DNA of 64,000 nucleotides from Ophiodon elongatus. Lineage: Eukaryota > Chordata > Actinopteri > Perciformes > Hexagrammidae. The stretch lies in contig JACSYO010001905.1 of the NCBI GenBank assembly GCA_016806645.1, forward strand, positions 7,501 through 71,500, given 5' to 3'. Shown here piece after piece: positions 36,563-47,527 of the stretch (the stretch's first letter is position 1; every line of letters starts with the position of its first letter). A model generated the notes under the pieces. The model saw only the letters and a list, made by a program, of their open reading frames with translations, was not told the DNA's origin and searched no databases. A program made the position numbers and the translations under genes.

Positions 36563-36745
36563 TTAAAAATAAATACTCAACAAGAGGTGATGGGGGAGGA
36601 GGGTGGAGGCACCCAGCGCTTCAAAATAAGTACATAGGGAGACCCCGTGAATCGGGGTTTATACCCAACAACGAGGTGACGATGAGAGGCTGAGTTTATC
36701 ACCAATAAGTATTAAAAAGAAGAAGAAGTGTAATCCGATCAACCA

Positions 36746-36789
36746 GCTGCTAGCTAACGAGCTCTACGGAGCAGCTAACGTTAGCAAGC
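36746..36789 (-). promoter_or_regulatory. rnf185 upstream GCTAAC/GTTAGC cluster
   Basis: About 190-230 nt upstream of the rnf185 ATG: GCTGCTAGCTAACG followed by the perfect 12-bp palindrome GCTAACGTTAGC at 36774-36785. The flanking sequence is CpG-rich up to about 37030, with a GGGGGCGTGGCC KLF-like site near 37005. Promoter role inferred. Confidence 0.5.
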
Positions 36790-37029
36790 GAATCAACAGA
36801 CAGTTTCACCGTCGGACAGACGAGCCGAACACTAAGTGACGGACGGCAAACACACAGTCGTTAATCCAAGGTGTCGCTCCGACCGGGGTTTTCGAACTGA
36901 AAATCAAAACTTGTAGCGAGAAGTTGCGAGATAGCCTTTCGTTCGGTTGCATCACACTTCCGCAGCGTCAACGTTGACCGGTGGTGCATCCTGGGGGATA
37001 GGCGGGGGCGTGGCCACAAGAGTGCGTGG

Positions 37030-37871
37030 GGTTCTGTTACCCTCGGTTCGGCCTATCAGGTGCCAACGACAAGGGGATCCACCAATCAGGCGTCAGTATT
37101 TATTAAACGTTTTATTCTATGAATGAGCTACTTCGTTCACATACATTTATTTTCCCATTTTAATCTAGAAATCTATAAAGAGCATGTTTAATATATACAA
37201 AATAAAATACAACAAGAGCCTCCCGTTTGCTAGTAGGGCTACATTTAATCAAAGGAAAGTTTTACGTTTACAGAACAGAATAAAGTTACAACAGAGTAAG
37301 TACATCATTCATTTGTTTACTTTCTTTTGAAAATTTAAATATGCATGAATTACTAATTTCAAGATTAGGAATCCAGGTATTTGTTTATTCCAGTGTTGAA
37401 ATGTTGTTGATTTAAAAGAGGGCACATAGGTTTTAATAGATGTCTCACTGTGTTTTAGTTCACAGTCTCTGAACAACCAAATTCTAATATATTGTAAAAG
37501 ATTAATTCAATTTAATTCAAAATAGCCTGCTTTTGTAATTTGAAGCAAGCTGGTTTGCAAACGTAAAAATACAAAAGCAATTCATTCACACTCATAAAAA
37601 CAATCTAAACACAAAAGACAAGAATCAATGTCTGTGGCTAGTCTATAGCTGACCAACACAGTCCAAATAATGTGATCATTGTGTTTGATAATGTGTAAAA
37701 ATCAATGAGATTATATCATCATCAAATATAAATTATAGATTTTTGAATATACAGTATACACAGGTAAAACATGCCATGACATATGATTTTGTCAACATCC
37801 CCCCGCTCTATAATCATGTTCTGTCCTGTGAAATACTCCTTGTCATTGATGCCAAAGGTTTCAACTTGATT
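37030..37871 (-). other. Probable 3' untranslated region of the cmklr1-like gene
   Basis: AT-rich, no coding sequence. Minus-strand AATAAA hexamers occur near 37110 and 37383, so the receptor transcript could end close to the rnf185 promoter, which lies downstream on the same strand. Confidence 0.4.
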
Positions 37872-38882
37872 TTAGATAATTGCCATCGGCTTAGACTTTG
37901 AGGGACTGAGAATAACTGTCTGGAGTTCCTCAGCCATTACCTCCTTTATCCTTGATGTCAAAGACCGCTTTAGGGTTCGTTTAAAGTCATTACCAATGAA
38001 CACGTAGAGAACTGGGGATATGAAGCTGTTAGCTGCAGCCAGGGTGGCCCCCACCTTAAGGCCTGTGTGAAGTACTTCCAGGCTGTGGTTCTTCAAGTTT
38101 AACTCCAAGAGAACAAAGCTATGATAGGGGACCCAGCAGAAGAAAAATGACACGATGAGCGCCGCTATGATTTTGTAAGGCTTTGCTGACTTGATGGTCA
38201 AACTTCTCAGCTTCACACAGAGCAACAAACTGCAGAACACAATCACGAGGAAAGGAATCAGGAATCCGCAGATGAATCGAGTCAGGACCACTGCCTTGTG
38301 TCTGGAATGGTCCATGTAATTGGTGTAGCACTGAGTGACTGAGCCGTGGACTGTGATTTGTCTGACGATCAGCGAGGGCAACGTTAGGAGTGCAGAAAGG
38401 ACCCACATGAGGACGACAATTCCAAATGCTTTCCACACTGTCCGGTGGTTATGTGACCACACAGGAAAATAAACCATGATACAGCGATCGGCGCTGATCA
38501 GAACCAAGAGAAACACAGAGCTGTACATGTTGAGAGATAGGGCAGAGGAGATGAGCTTGCACAAAACCAGTCCGAACGGCCAGTGGGAGGTGATCATGTA
38601 GAATACTTCCAGGGGCAAAAAGGCACAGAACAAAAAGTCTGAAATGGCCACACTGATGTACCAGGTGGTGATGACGGTTCTTTTCATTTTCCATCCACAA
38701 ATCCATATCACTAATGAATTTCCTCCAAGGCCAATAACCGATATAATGATGTTGACTGCTACCAAAACATGAGACAAAGAAGACTGTGAACTTTCGAAAG
38801 TCAATATGTCAGTTCTGTTGTTGTTGTTCTCCGTTTCATCGTCTGGAGTGTAATCCCCATATTCAACATAATCCATATCCAT
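37872..38882 (-). CDS. cmklr1: Chemerin receptor-like GPCR (CMKLR1 family)
   Basis: Class A seven-TM receptor, 336 residues, in one coding exon. Evidence for the chemokine-like/chemerin group: acidic Tyr-containing N-terminus (MDMDYVEYGDYTPDDE), an N-R-T glycosylation site, GNSLVIW in TM1, D in AISDFLF (TM2), conserved TM3 and ECL2 cysteines (LCKL; TQCY), DRC instead of DRY followed by PVWSHNHRTV (CMKLR1-like), and FCWVPYH in TM6. TM7 reads NSFISPVLY, so the NPxxY Asn is Ser. The frame opens ten codons upstream at an ATG (38912), but a splice acceptor (ATATTTCAG) ends at 38897, so the first ATG in the exon is probably 38882. A predicted 5' UTR exon ends with a GTGAGT donor at 39018. Its neighbour iscu agrees with human 12q23-24. 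Confidence 0.88.
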   Translation of the reverse strand: MDMDYVEYGDYTPDDETENNNNRTDILTFESSQSSLSHVLVAVNIIISVIGLGGNSLVIWICGWKMKRTVITTWYISVAISDFLFCAFLPLEVFYMITSHWPFGLVLCKLISSALSLNMYSSVFLLVLISADRCIMVYFPVWSHNHRTVWKAFGIVVLMWVLSALLTLPSLIVRQITVHGSVTQCYTNYMDHSRHKAVVLTRFICGFLIPFLVIVFCSLLLCVKLRSLTIKSAKPYKIIAALIVSFFFCWVPYHSFVLLELNLKNHSLEVLHTGLKVGATLAAANSFISPVLYVFIGNDFKRTLKRSLTSRIKEVMAEELQTVILSPSKSKPMAII

Positions 38883-39017
38883 GCTGGTTACTTTTCCTGA
38901 AATATGTGGCACAATATCTTCATTTACACATATTTACACATAGATGATCACAATAGTTCAAGATTGTTATCAAGAAAATATACTTTATATATATGTAAAA
39001 TGTACTCAAGTACTCAC

Positions 39018-39075
39018 GTTATGTCTTAACACAGAAGAAATGTCTTCAAAGTGCTGCCTTCTCTTCCTCATGCAT
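39018..39075 (-). other. Predicted 5' UTR exon (3' part) of cmklr1-like gene with two short uORFs
   Basis: The donor AAC|GTGAGT is at 39018. The segment contains two overlapping ATGs (39075 and 39071). The first frame stops after nine codons (MHEEEKAAL). The second crosses the splice and stops two codons into the next exon, before the main ATG. Exon identity is inferred from the donor/acceptor pair only; the 5' limit is unknown. Confidence 0.35.
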
Positions 39076-39149
39076 GGAACTTCTCACTTCCTCCTTTCTC
39101 GTTTCCTGGTCAGTGTTACTGACGAAAGCAAGATCCGAATTGAGAAATC

Positions 39150-40660
39150 ATTGAGTAAGTGAGAATCTGCCCTCCTCCAACTTACCAAAAAATATATTAT
39201 TAAATAATATATTTTATTTCTTTTGGTTGAGACCATTTTCAGCTGTTTAAGTGGTCACAGAGGTCAAAACAACAACAGCAAATTATAATAAATATCTAAA
39301 GTTTTACAACAGGCTTTGTGTAAACTGTTGCAATATCACAAAGGAGATCCCCTTTACACAACCACACCAAGAGACCAAACCACCCCATAAACAAGGGAGT
39401 GCTGACACCAGTTTAGCAGAAATGTGTGTGCATCAATTAGGTCAAGGCTGTTAAATTGTTTGTTGTAACTATTGACTGTAGATCTCTATTAAGAAAAATA
39501 AACAATGTATGAATATAAAAAACATAATTCACTCCATCATGAAAATCTCACATCATCAAACGTACCCATACTAAGAAATCACAATTAAAAGTCAATCACA
39601 AGTGTATGTGATAGTGATCATGTGTAAAATAGCACACATCTGTTCCCTGCTTGCTTTTAAAGACAAATTGATCATTTGTGAAGGTAAACATATCTAATCT
39701 GTCTCACCTAGAAATAATATGAACTACTAATAATATCAATGCACCTCTTTTATCTTTAATAGTGGCATATTAACAGCAGATGATAGAGTATTAAGGTGAT
39801 TAAGAAAGCCAGTGCAACACATGGCAGGAAGAGACAGAAAGTGTTGCCTTGCAGATTTTAGATCTTCAATCAAACTTTTCATGTCACATTTTATGTTGAC
39901 AGTGTTGTTGTGAGTACAGTTCCCTAAAATGATGCAGTTATGTAACAGAAAAAAAGCTGAGTAAATAATTTTCAGTCAAAGACTAATCACAAGGCAAGTG
40001 ACCAACAAATCTGTGGGATTTTGTTTTCATAAAAACAGTCAATACCAATTCCTTGACGTCCTTTTGTTTTTTATATGATTTTTAGCGATGGCGGAAGGAT
40101 ATTCAGATCTGTTACTGAGCTAAAAGTAAAAATATCATAATGTAGCCGGTACAATACAAAACTACAAGTAAAAGTCCTGCATTCTCAGTTTGATCTAAAT
40201 AAAATACAGAATTATTAACGCTGTAATAACAATATCTAAAGTAAAGGTACTTGTCCTGCAGAACGGCCTACTTTGTAATCTGAATGTCATAATGCAGTGT
40301 TGTTATGTTATCATATGCCTTCTGCTTTCATCTGAAGACTTTTAAATCCCGGCAGTGACAAGTAACATAGGCTACAGTGCGTTTGACCAAGTACTGTACT
40401 AAGTACCATTTTCAGGAGTTTTTACAAGGCCTACCTTACTATTTATACTGTAATTTCTACCAGTCAAGACATTTGAAGACGTCACCCTGGGCTCTGGGTG
40501 GTTGTGTTGGGAAATTGTGAGCATTTTTTTACTGATAGATTAATCAAAAAAAGAATTGATTGCAGCCCAACTTGAAATAAAATGTTTTCTAATTGGTTTA
40601 ATGAATGTTCACCATGGGGGTGTTAAAATATGCTTACCCTCCACTGTTTCGCGTAAACTG
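39150..40660. other. Intergenic region between cmklr1-like and iscu, with dispersed repeats
   Basis: No gene. About 40095-40480 resembles a common teleost repeat recognised by CAAAACTACAAGTAAAAGTCCTGCATT and the later GCAGAACGGCC. At 40531-40572 a TGATAGATTAATC...ATTGATTGCAGCC stretch looks like the end of another widespread element. Confidence 0.55.
40095..40480. repeat. Teleost dispersed repeat (AAGTAAAAGTCCTGCATT type)
   Basis: The characteristic pieces TACAAGTAAAAGTCCTGCAT, AAAGTAAAGGTACTTGTCCTG and CTTTCATCTGAAGACTTTTA occur in order. I recognise the first as part of a high-copy teleost repeat. Family and exact ends are not determined. Confidence 0.5.
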
Positions 40661-40664
40661 GACA

Positions 40665-40708
40665 TGCGCAGATGTGATTGGCTTCGCCCCGCCCCTTGGG
40701 TGACGTAG
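40665..40708 (+). promoter_or_regulatory. iscu promoter: NRF-1, CCAAT, GC-box and CRE-like sites
   Basis: Within 105 nt of the iscu ATG: TGCGCA core in CATGCGCAGA (NRF-1-like, 40665-40670), GATTGG (inverted CCAAT, 40676-40681), CGCCCCGCCCC (GC box, about 40685-40695) and TGACGTAG (CRE-like, 40701-40708). NRF-1 sites are typical of nuclear genes for mitochondrial proteins, fitting ISCU. No functional data. Confidence 0.65.
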
Positions 40709-40767
40709 TGGTCTCGTGGTTATATGTTCCCCTTTATCAAACTGCGCCATTCCTCTTGACTGTCAAC

Positions 40768-42916
40768 ATGGCGAGTACCGTAGCAAACAAGTGTCTCAGT
40801 CCTCTGACCTTCATCACCAGGAGGCTCTCCGCTCCGGAGTTCATCACCCAGTGCTGCTACCACAAGAAGGTAAAGCACCTTTTAACCGGTGTCACGGGCT
40901 AACAGGCGTCCCGGTTAAACCGTGACACCGGGGTCGCGTGCGAGCTGCTGCTTTGCTAATGTTTACAAATATCAGCTTTAGGTAGTTTTGGCTTAATAAG
41001 AGTATCGGGAGCAGGTGAGAGAGGTCTCACGGCTCAGGGGTAATTAATTGGATGCAGCTGATTAACCATGTCGCCATTTTTCTAAATGGTTGTTTATACA
41101 AATGCACACATGTTACATCACTGTGGTGGACGTAACGTGTAACTGTGTTAAACCGAGGGGAGTGTGACTGAAAGACACTTATGAAACGCTGCCACGTTAA
41201 CTAACATTAGTTAATGTCATTTGTTTCATGCCTGCTGCTCAGTGAGTTGACGACGTCACTAATCTGCCCCTCAGGGTGACCATCGCCACAGCTTTAATAC
41301 TTGAATCACATCCGATTAATACGCGTTACGCAGCATGTTCTGTTGTATGCCTTCATAACAAGTGTATCTTCATCTTAACACAACATCTTTGATCACACGT
41401 TCAAGTTGAGTTTAATTCTGTGACGTAATCATTTGCTACAACATACAGACAGGGGGAGCAATTTATACATTCACGTCAAATTGGTTTATTCTGGTAAACC
41501 GATTCACTCTTAACGTTTGAATGATTTTAAAACAGAATCTCCCTTTTTTTTGGCTGCGAGTTTGTCTGTAAATCTCACGGCCCATCTGGAGAGAAAGTTG
41601 TGCATTTGCTATCCTGAAGATTTACACCAACATTTTCCTTAAAAAGCTGTAAGATCATAGAGATTTCTTGTGTACTAAATGTAGTAATTGTAGGATGTTT
41701 TGTGATACAAGCTCAGCCACTTTGTATTGTTTTAGTCAGAATGACTCAGCAGGAACACGGGGGAGGAGGGCAGGATGCAGGACTTGGTTTAGTTGACAAT
41801 GAAATCCCGTCCTAATCTGTTTATTTTGATGTCTCTTACGTAACGGTGAATACTTGTAGTTGTATAACGGTGATGCTCAAGACTCTTTTTCTGTTTGTCG
41901 TAGAATACAAAACACCTCCCATGCTATTGTTGTTTTACGTCATCATATTTTGTTTCCAGTATGGATCCAGCAACAACTTGCTAAAACCTACATTGACACA
42001 TTGTTTTCTTTCCTAACATAGTATTTTCTTCATTCACTCTCTGAAGGTGGTGGATCATTATGAGAACCCAAGAAATGTCGGCACGTTGAACAAAACCTCC
42101 AAGAATGTTGGGACCGGTTTGGTGGGCGCTCCGGCCTGTGGCGACGTAATGAAGCTCCAGGTATGTTTGTCACTAAGCACGGATGGATCGCACCTGTTAT
42201 ATACACGCAGAGCCATTAAGACTGAATTATAATAACAAAGTTGAAAGTAGTGAAACTTCAGCATTGCCATGAAGCATTCTCCTGTTAATTTGCAGTTTTC
42301 TTGAACAGTAGCGGAAACTGTTATTTTACTCCTGTATAGCTGGAGTTATTCTCTCTCGAACGTTTGAGTAAAACTTTCATTTTGACAGATTGAGGTGAAC
42401 GACATGGGGAAGATTGTGGACGCCAGGTTCAAAACCTTTGGCTGCGGCTCTGCTATCGCCTCCAGCTCTCTGGCCACTGAGTGGGTGAAGGGCAAATCTG
42501 TGAGTTAACGCACTACAGACACTTCTTTCTCTGCCTCCTTGGAGTGTGCCGTGTATTGCTTTTCCGATTTATTCATTCTGCTCTGCTCATATTTTGTATC
42601 ATTCACTGGAAAGGTTTTGTGGTTCCACCCGCTGTGTGCTTTTCTTTCCAGGTGGACGAAGCTTTGCAAATAAAGAACACTGACATTGCCAAAGAGCTCT
42701 GTCTTCCACCGGTCAAACTTCACTGCTCCAGTAAGTTATTAGGGATTTTTTTTATTATGTTCTTCCTTTCCAAACTGCTCCCCACATGTGTGTATATTTA
42801 ATGGATCGAATTGTTTCTCATCAGTGCTTGCAGAGGATGCTATCAAGGCTGCCCTGGCTGACTATCGCCTCAAGCAACAAGATGACCAGCAGGAGGCAGT
42901 CAGAGCCAGCAGCTAA
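40768..42916 (+). CDS. iscu: Iron-sulfur cluster assembly scaffold ISCU
   Basis: Mitochondrial scaffold on which [2Fe-2S] clusters are built by the NFS1-ISD11-ACP-frataxin complex. Exons: 40768-40869, 42047-42160, 42389-42499, 42652-42730, 42825-42916; 498 nt, 165 residues. The N-terminal about 30 residues are basic and Arg-containing with no acid until E24, as for a mitochondrial presequence. The mature domain starts near VVDHYENPRNVG. Cluster ligands are present: C65 and D67 (GAPACGD), C91 (TFGCGSA), H133 and C134 (KLHCS). LPPVK (127-131) is the mitochondrial HSP70 recognition motif, and Met follows at 136 as in animals. Only plus-strand gene of the right block; it converges on tmem119. An NRF-1-containing promoter lies just upstream. 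Confidence 0.98.
40881..40931 (+). other. Overlapping inverted repeats just after iscu exon 1 donor
   Basis: Stem A: TTTAACCGG (40881-40889) pairs with CCGGTTAAA (40911-40919). Stem B: CCGGTGTCACGG (40886-40897) pairs perfectly with CCGTGACACCGG (40920-40931). They share 40886-40889, so they cannot form together at full length. The first base is 11 nt past the GTAAAG donor at 40870. Confidence 0.8.
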
Positions 42917-43407
42917 ATGGAGCGCTCCCACTCTGAGCGGGGCGTCACTGTTTGCGTCCTGCTGTCAAGAGGAGAAGTATAACAGTACTCCAGAATCCTC
43001 ACTTTCCTGCAGTATTGATGAGGCACACCTAGTATGTTGATGACCAATACACCATCGTAATCGCCATCCCTCCGTAGCAGTGTCACACCAGGCTTTCTGT
43101 ATTAGTCTGTGGTCCTGTAATCCTGCATATTGTGTCTTAGCCTGTCACGTAAACGCACAATGAGCAATGTTTGGGCTGTTGGTACAGAGGTGAGCCTTAT
43201 TTTTGAGATTGTTTATATTTTAAGATTTTGTGCTCGGGGAGTGTTTAGTTTGAGTGGTGTAACGGAGACGGGGATTATCCTATCTGCACCCTAAGCACTG
43301 ACCTTTTGGATATGCAATTAAACAAAGTGGCTTGAAACGATGAAAGGGTCCACTGGTTTTAAGTGTAATTCATATGATTAGTTAGTAATGCTTTGTTGAC
43401 AGTGTGT

Positions 43408-43413
43408 AATAAA
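43408..43413 (+). terminator. Candidate polyadenylation signal for iscu
   Basis: AATAAA about 490 nt past the iscu stop, with GT-rich sequence before it. The stretch 42917-43407 holds no other gene and is taken as the iscu 3' untranslated region. Confidence 0.55.
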
Positions 43414-43429
43414 AGCAACCTGAAACCAA

Positions 43430-43908
43430 AACTTTTTTCTCCGGCTCTGGTTTTCTAGTCTTTACGAATCTTAAACATGAAAACACTGATCTGTAAAACA
43501 TGGGACGGTACCACACAAAGTTTACTGAAGGGACCTCATGCAGGAATGTTAAAGGAATTAGATGCACACTGAGCGAGATGTCCTTAAACAACATGGAAAA
43601 CCTCTCCTACAAAGAAATGTTTTCTACCAGATGTTAATGAGGTTACTCGAGACATGTTTATAATATGGTATGAAAGATATATCCAGTCAGCGTGAAGCAA
43701 CAGGTTGCTGCATGCATTTCAATGCACTGAATACAAACGCAACATATTGCAGCAAAAAAAAAAAAGCACCCAGGATTGGAATTTTGCGACCTTTCTAAAT
43801 TTCCCTTGATACATGTTTGAAAAGGTTTGCTGGAGAAATTGCTACTCATGAATTCAAAGCGTAAAAAAAAAAAAAAAAAAAATACATTCAGGTCGGTGTT
43901 TAGAATAA
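43430..43908. other. Gap between convergent iscu and tmem119
   Basis: No gene. It includes A-homopolymers (about 43755-43765 and 43863-43880), presumably in the tmem119 3' untranslated region. The poly(A) signal for tmem119 was not resolved. Confidence 0.5.
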
Positions 43909-44742
43909 TTAGAACGCAGTTTTCTCTCCTGCGATCAGCTGAAGTGTAGCAGAGTCATTGTGAATATGCAGAGAGGAGGGCCGCAGCCTCTTGCCAGTTA
44001 AAGGTTCCTGGGACTCATCTTCCTCTGGAGGATTCAGCTCAAGGCTTCCTGCTGCTGCAGCTGCTTCACTGTCAGAAAGCCCACACAGATCCTCTTCCTG
44101 AGGGAGACTTGGTAGCTGCTGGTCCGGGATGCTGCCATCTGGACGAGAGCTGTCCTCGGGACTGTGGTCTGCTACTTTCTGACTGGGATCACTTCCCTCT
44201 GCAGCATCAACACATTTATTTGGTGTGCGCAGCCTCTTGGCAGCCCTCATAATGTCTGCCTGCAGCTGCTTGTGAGAGTCCACTGGCTCGCTCTCCTGCT
44301 CAGGAGAGGGGTTTTCTGGCACTTCATTAAAGAGTTTAGCACCTCCGGTTTTGTCCCTGTGGTCCACATACATTTTCGAGGGGAAAGAGGAAGGGTAGTA
44401 GGCATTGACTTTGCGCCTGCGGCTCATGATAATTGCCCCACAGATAATGAGGAAGACAAGAAGGACGAAAGAGCCTGCAACAAGGATAAGCAGCATGTTC
44501 TCCTCCAGAAAGTCCACAACTTGATTCAGAAAGTCCGTTTCCACATGGGTGGGGCCAACAGGTGTGGTTTGGTACTCAGAGGAAAGGTTGCTGGTGGGCA
44601 GAGAGGAAGTTAAGATGATGAGATCTTCCTCATCTGTACTTCCTTCTAGAATACTGTAAAGAGAGAGAGGTGTGGCAAAGCTGCTGCTGCTGATGAAAAA
44701 CACCACACACAGACCAGTCAGATGAAGGCCCATCGGTAGCAT
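43909..44742 (-). CDS. tmem119: Transmembrane protein 119
   Basis: Single coding exon, 277 residues (human 283). In mammals TMEM119 is a type I membrane protein linked to osteoblast differentiation and used as a microglia marker. Seen: signal peptide (LCVVFFISSSSFATP), a short Ser/Thr-rich acidic ectodomain with an N-L-S site, DFLNQVVDFLEENM leading into the TM helix (about residues 83-106), RRRK stop-transfer, then the family signature AYYPSSFPSKMYVDHRDKTGG and HKQLQADI. The long cytoplasmic tail is acidic and Pro/Ser-rich. An acceptor (TTTACAG) at 44759-44761 lies 16 nt before the ATG, implying an upstream noncoding exon. Flanked by iscu and selplg, as in human 12q24. Confidence 0.95.
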   Translation of the reverse strand: MLPMGLHLTGLCVVFFISSSSFATPLSLYSILEGSTDEEDLIILTSSLPTSNLSSEYQTTPVGPTHVETDFLNQVVDFLEENMLLILVAGSFVLLVFLIICGAIIMSRRRKVNAYYPSSFPSKMYVDHRDKTGGAKLFNEVPENPSPEQESEPVDSHKQLQADIMRAAKRLRTPNKCVDAAEGSDPSQKVADHSPEDSSRPDGSIPDQQLPSLPQEEDLCGLSDSEAAAAAGSLELNPPEEDESQEPLTGKRLRPSSLHIHNDSATLQLIAGEKTAF

Positions 44743-45528
44743 GGTTTCCCCTCAGGATCTGTAAATGACAGTAAGGAAAAAAAAATTACGTTGGTCATTA
44801 GTCTTTGCTGATTCACCACAAAGTTAAATACATCGGCTTTATCCCAGCTCGGTCAGATTAAATGAGTCGACTGAACACATACGACTAACAGATATTTAAA
44901 AGAAAACTAATTTAATCTGAATGAGTATCTGTATAGCTATAGATATCACAAGGGGTATATTTTTCCATTTGGGTGAACTGGCCCTTTAACACAACATTAG
45001 TAATTTATTTGGATCACAATCAGCTCACTGCTATGTCTGTGTCAACTGGCAGCAGCTCTCACACTTTTATTCTTATTCTGCTCCATCTGTGTGCAAGCTG
45101 GGCCACATGAGCCTCTGCTCTCATCTGGAAAAAGGGGGTCGGGATGTTTTTTCTTCTTCAGAATTAATCACACATTCACCCCAGACCAAATATACATGTC
45201 CACACATGCCTGTGCACATGTGCATGTAACGCCAAGGTCATATGCACACACATGCACACATTAATCTTCACTTGGCCGTTTTTTTAAATTACAAAAATGG
45301 AAAAAAAGTACTATGACCTAGATTCTGTCTTCGGTCCACTGTAATGTCTAAAACTATCTTTTTAGTTGTCATGGTCTAAGGCTTCTTCCTCAGGCTGGAT
45401 AATGCTCTGAAGGCATCATGATGCTGTCACATCAGTCTCTTCAAATCGAACTCAAGAAACTCCCAAATGCCCTATGAGTGTGCAACATTCAAAGAAAAAA
45501 CTCTGAAATGTCAAAACATTTTACTCAC

Positions 45529-45660
45529 CATCCACTGCGACAGAAGAAGAGTCTCTGTTAGAGTTTCCTCTGATGGAGGATGTGTGAAAGCAGTCTGAAA
45601 AAAGTGAACTGAGAGAGCGAGCGCACAGCAGAGAGTTGCAAATGATCTGTGAGCCACACT
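45529..45660 (-). other. Predicted 5' noncoding exon of tmem119
   Basis: The donor ATG|GTGAGT at 45529 pairs in orientation with the acceptor in front of the tmem119 coding exon, leaving an intron of about 770 nt. The upstream limit is a guess. There is no CpG island, fitting a cell-type-restricted gene. Confidence 0.4.
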
Positions 45661-47455
45661 ACTTCTGCAGTTTCAGATTTCAGGCTGGAGGTCTGTCTGG
45701 ATAGTGCAAAAAATGTTGTTCACCATGAGGACAAATCCCTCCTTCTGCCTCTCCACTGTTCTCCTCCCCCTTCAGCTTCCTAGAGACTGTCTGAGCTCTC
45801 CGGCCTGCACACAGATTGTTCTTGTTAGGTAGGAGTCTATAATGTGCTGTGGGGGCAGGGACCCCCTCCTCCAATGTCCTGTTTGGCTAAATGGATATGC
45901 AAGGCTAAGACAACACCGGCAGGATGAACAAAAACAACTTTACGGCAAGAAAACATCGCGAACAACCCCTCAAACGTCATCATCTGCAACATGTGTTCTC
46001 TTTTAAAATATCTCTGATTGACAGTCTGGCCTTTTCATCAACGTCAGCCTCTGACACTGAGGCCTAACAGCAGGCCTGCTGGGACAAAACGAGTCAGAGA
46101 GTAGGAGCTCGTAAGAGTGACCAGCCATACAGGAAGAGGTTAATGTTTCCTGTGCAGACAAAACACCGTAGCAGTCAGAAGGGGAATTTTGCTCCATGGG
46201 TAGGCAATTAAACTCACACGGAGTGTGTGACCACTTTGGGGAGCGAGTGTGACTGCGTACGAGTGAGCCCTACAAGTGATTGTGTGTAAGTGCGAATGCA
46301 TTTTTGGCAACTCTACTGTGTTTGTGATCAGTCAAGACAAGTCTAACTTTATATGGTCATCAGGAGAATGAAATGAAGTCCTGCTTCTCCAGGTTTACAT
46401 TTGTCTCAGCTCTGTTGATAGTCACCAGTGTTTGTTTCAGTGGCACATAGCTCAACGTGAAAAAAAAAAAAAAAAGCCCTAATAAGCATTCAGGGCTCTG
46501 TTTTCTTTTCACAGGAAGGGAAGTGAATATGAAATCCAGTCCAGCGTAGAAGAAAAGCCTTTTATAAAGCCGGTCATAAATAAGGGAACTGACTTAGTCC
46601 ACAGAGTGCTCAGTTTTATTGTGACTGTTTACCATTTAGAGACACAGAAGGACACTGGACACCTTTAGCAAAATAGAAACAGAGCTGTCTTGTGTTTCAC
46701 TGATTTTCACATAAGCTCCTGTGTTGAACATTTGCAGCACAAAGTTTATCTGAATAACTTTTTTTTTTTATCTCAAAGTGAACAGTTATCCGTTTGAAGA
46801 AAAGAAAACTTTGATAACCCCTTCTTTTACTGGTCCGTAATGTCAAATAATCAATTCCAATTAAATGCTTAGATAGTGTGACCAAGACTCTTTAGATTTT
46901 TTGAGTATATATTTATATTTCTAAGCAATAACAGACCTGTAAAATAAAGCACTACCAAACCGTTAAATATAACAAATTTGTTTTAATAAATTATCACAGT
47001 GCAGAAGCTGCATCTAAACACCCACATAAACAGAGTTACATACAGTTTAACATTATTCAAATTACAACGTTCATACAATGAAGCCACAGTGCTACCAGGA
47101 CACCACTCGTAAACTGAACAGTGTCTGCGAGGAACACTAATCCCTTGACAAAACAAGCCTTCCTGTCTCCCGTTGCTAAGCGAAAAACCATCCCTGCTCA
47201 GCTCAGGATGTTCCAAAAACTTCTTTGATCACTCTTCATCCTGACTTTGACTCAAGTGTAAAATTATGCAAAAAGTCTCAAGTCTTGCCTGAAATACGCA
47301 TTTAATGACTTGACCTCACCAAAAACACCAGATACATTAATGTTTCTTGAACAATACTGTTTTGGTTTTGTTTGTATTTGTGGATCTATCTCTTCCTCCA
47401 CAGCAGTGGATTGTGCTGCGAAGCCAAACCACAAACTTCAAACGGGAAGCATGAG
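45661..47455. other. Intergenic region between tmem119 and selplg
   Basis: No coding gene seen. Short open frames lack family resemblance. Homopolymer A/T runs occur at 46460-46475 and 46760-46770. The left end probably includes the tmem119 promoter. Confidence 0.55.
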
Positions 47456-47461
47456 TTTATT
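47456..47461 (-). terminator. Candidate polyadenylation signal for selplg
   Basis: Minus-strand AATAAA only about 70 nt past the selplg stop codon. Other hexamers further downstream could also be used. Confidence 0.35.
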
Positions 47462-47527
47462 CAAACAGCAACTGTTTCTGCTTCACTGACATTAGACATG
47501 GTCTGCTGACAAGAATAGTAATTCCAT

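Noticed and set aside
38883..38912. Upstream ATG for the cmklr1-like receptor
   Set aside because: A good splice acceptor ends at 38897, inside the extension, so this ATG is probably intronic.
44164..44613. 149-codon plus frame opposite tmem119
   Set aside because: Antisense shadow of the tmem119 coding exon.
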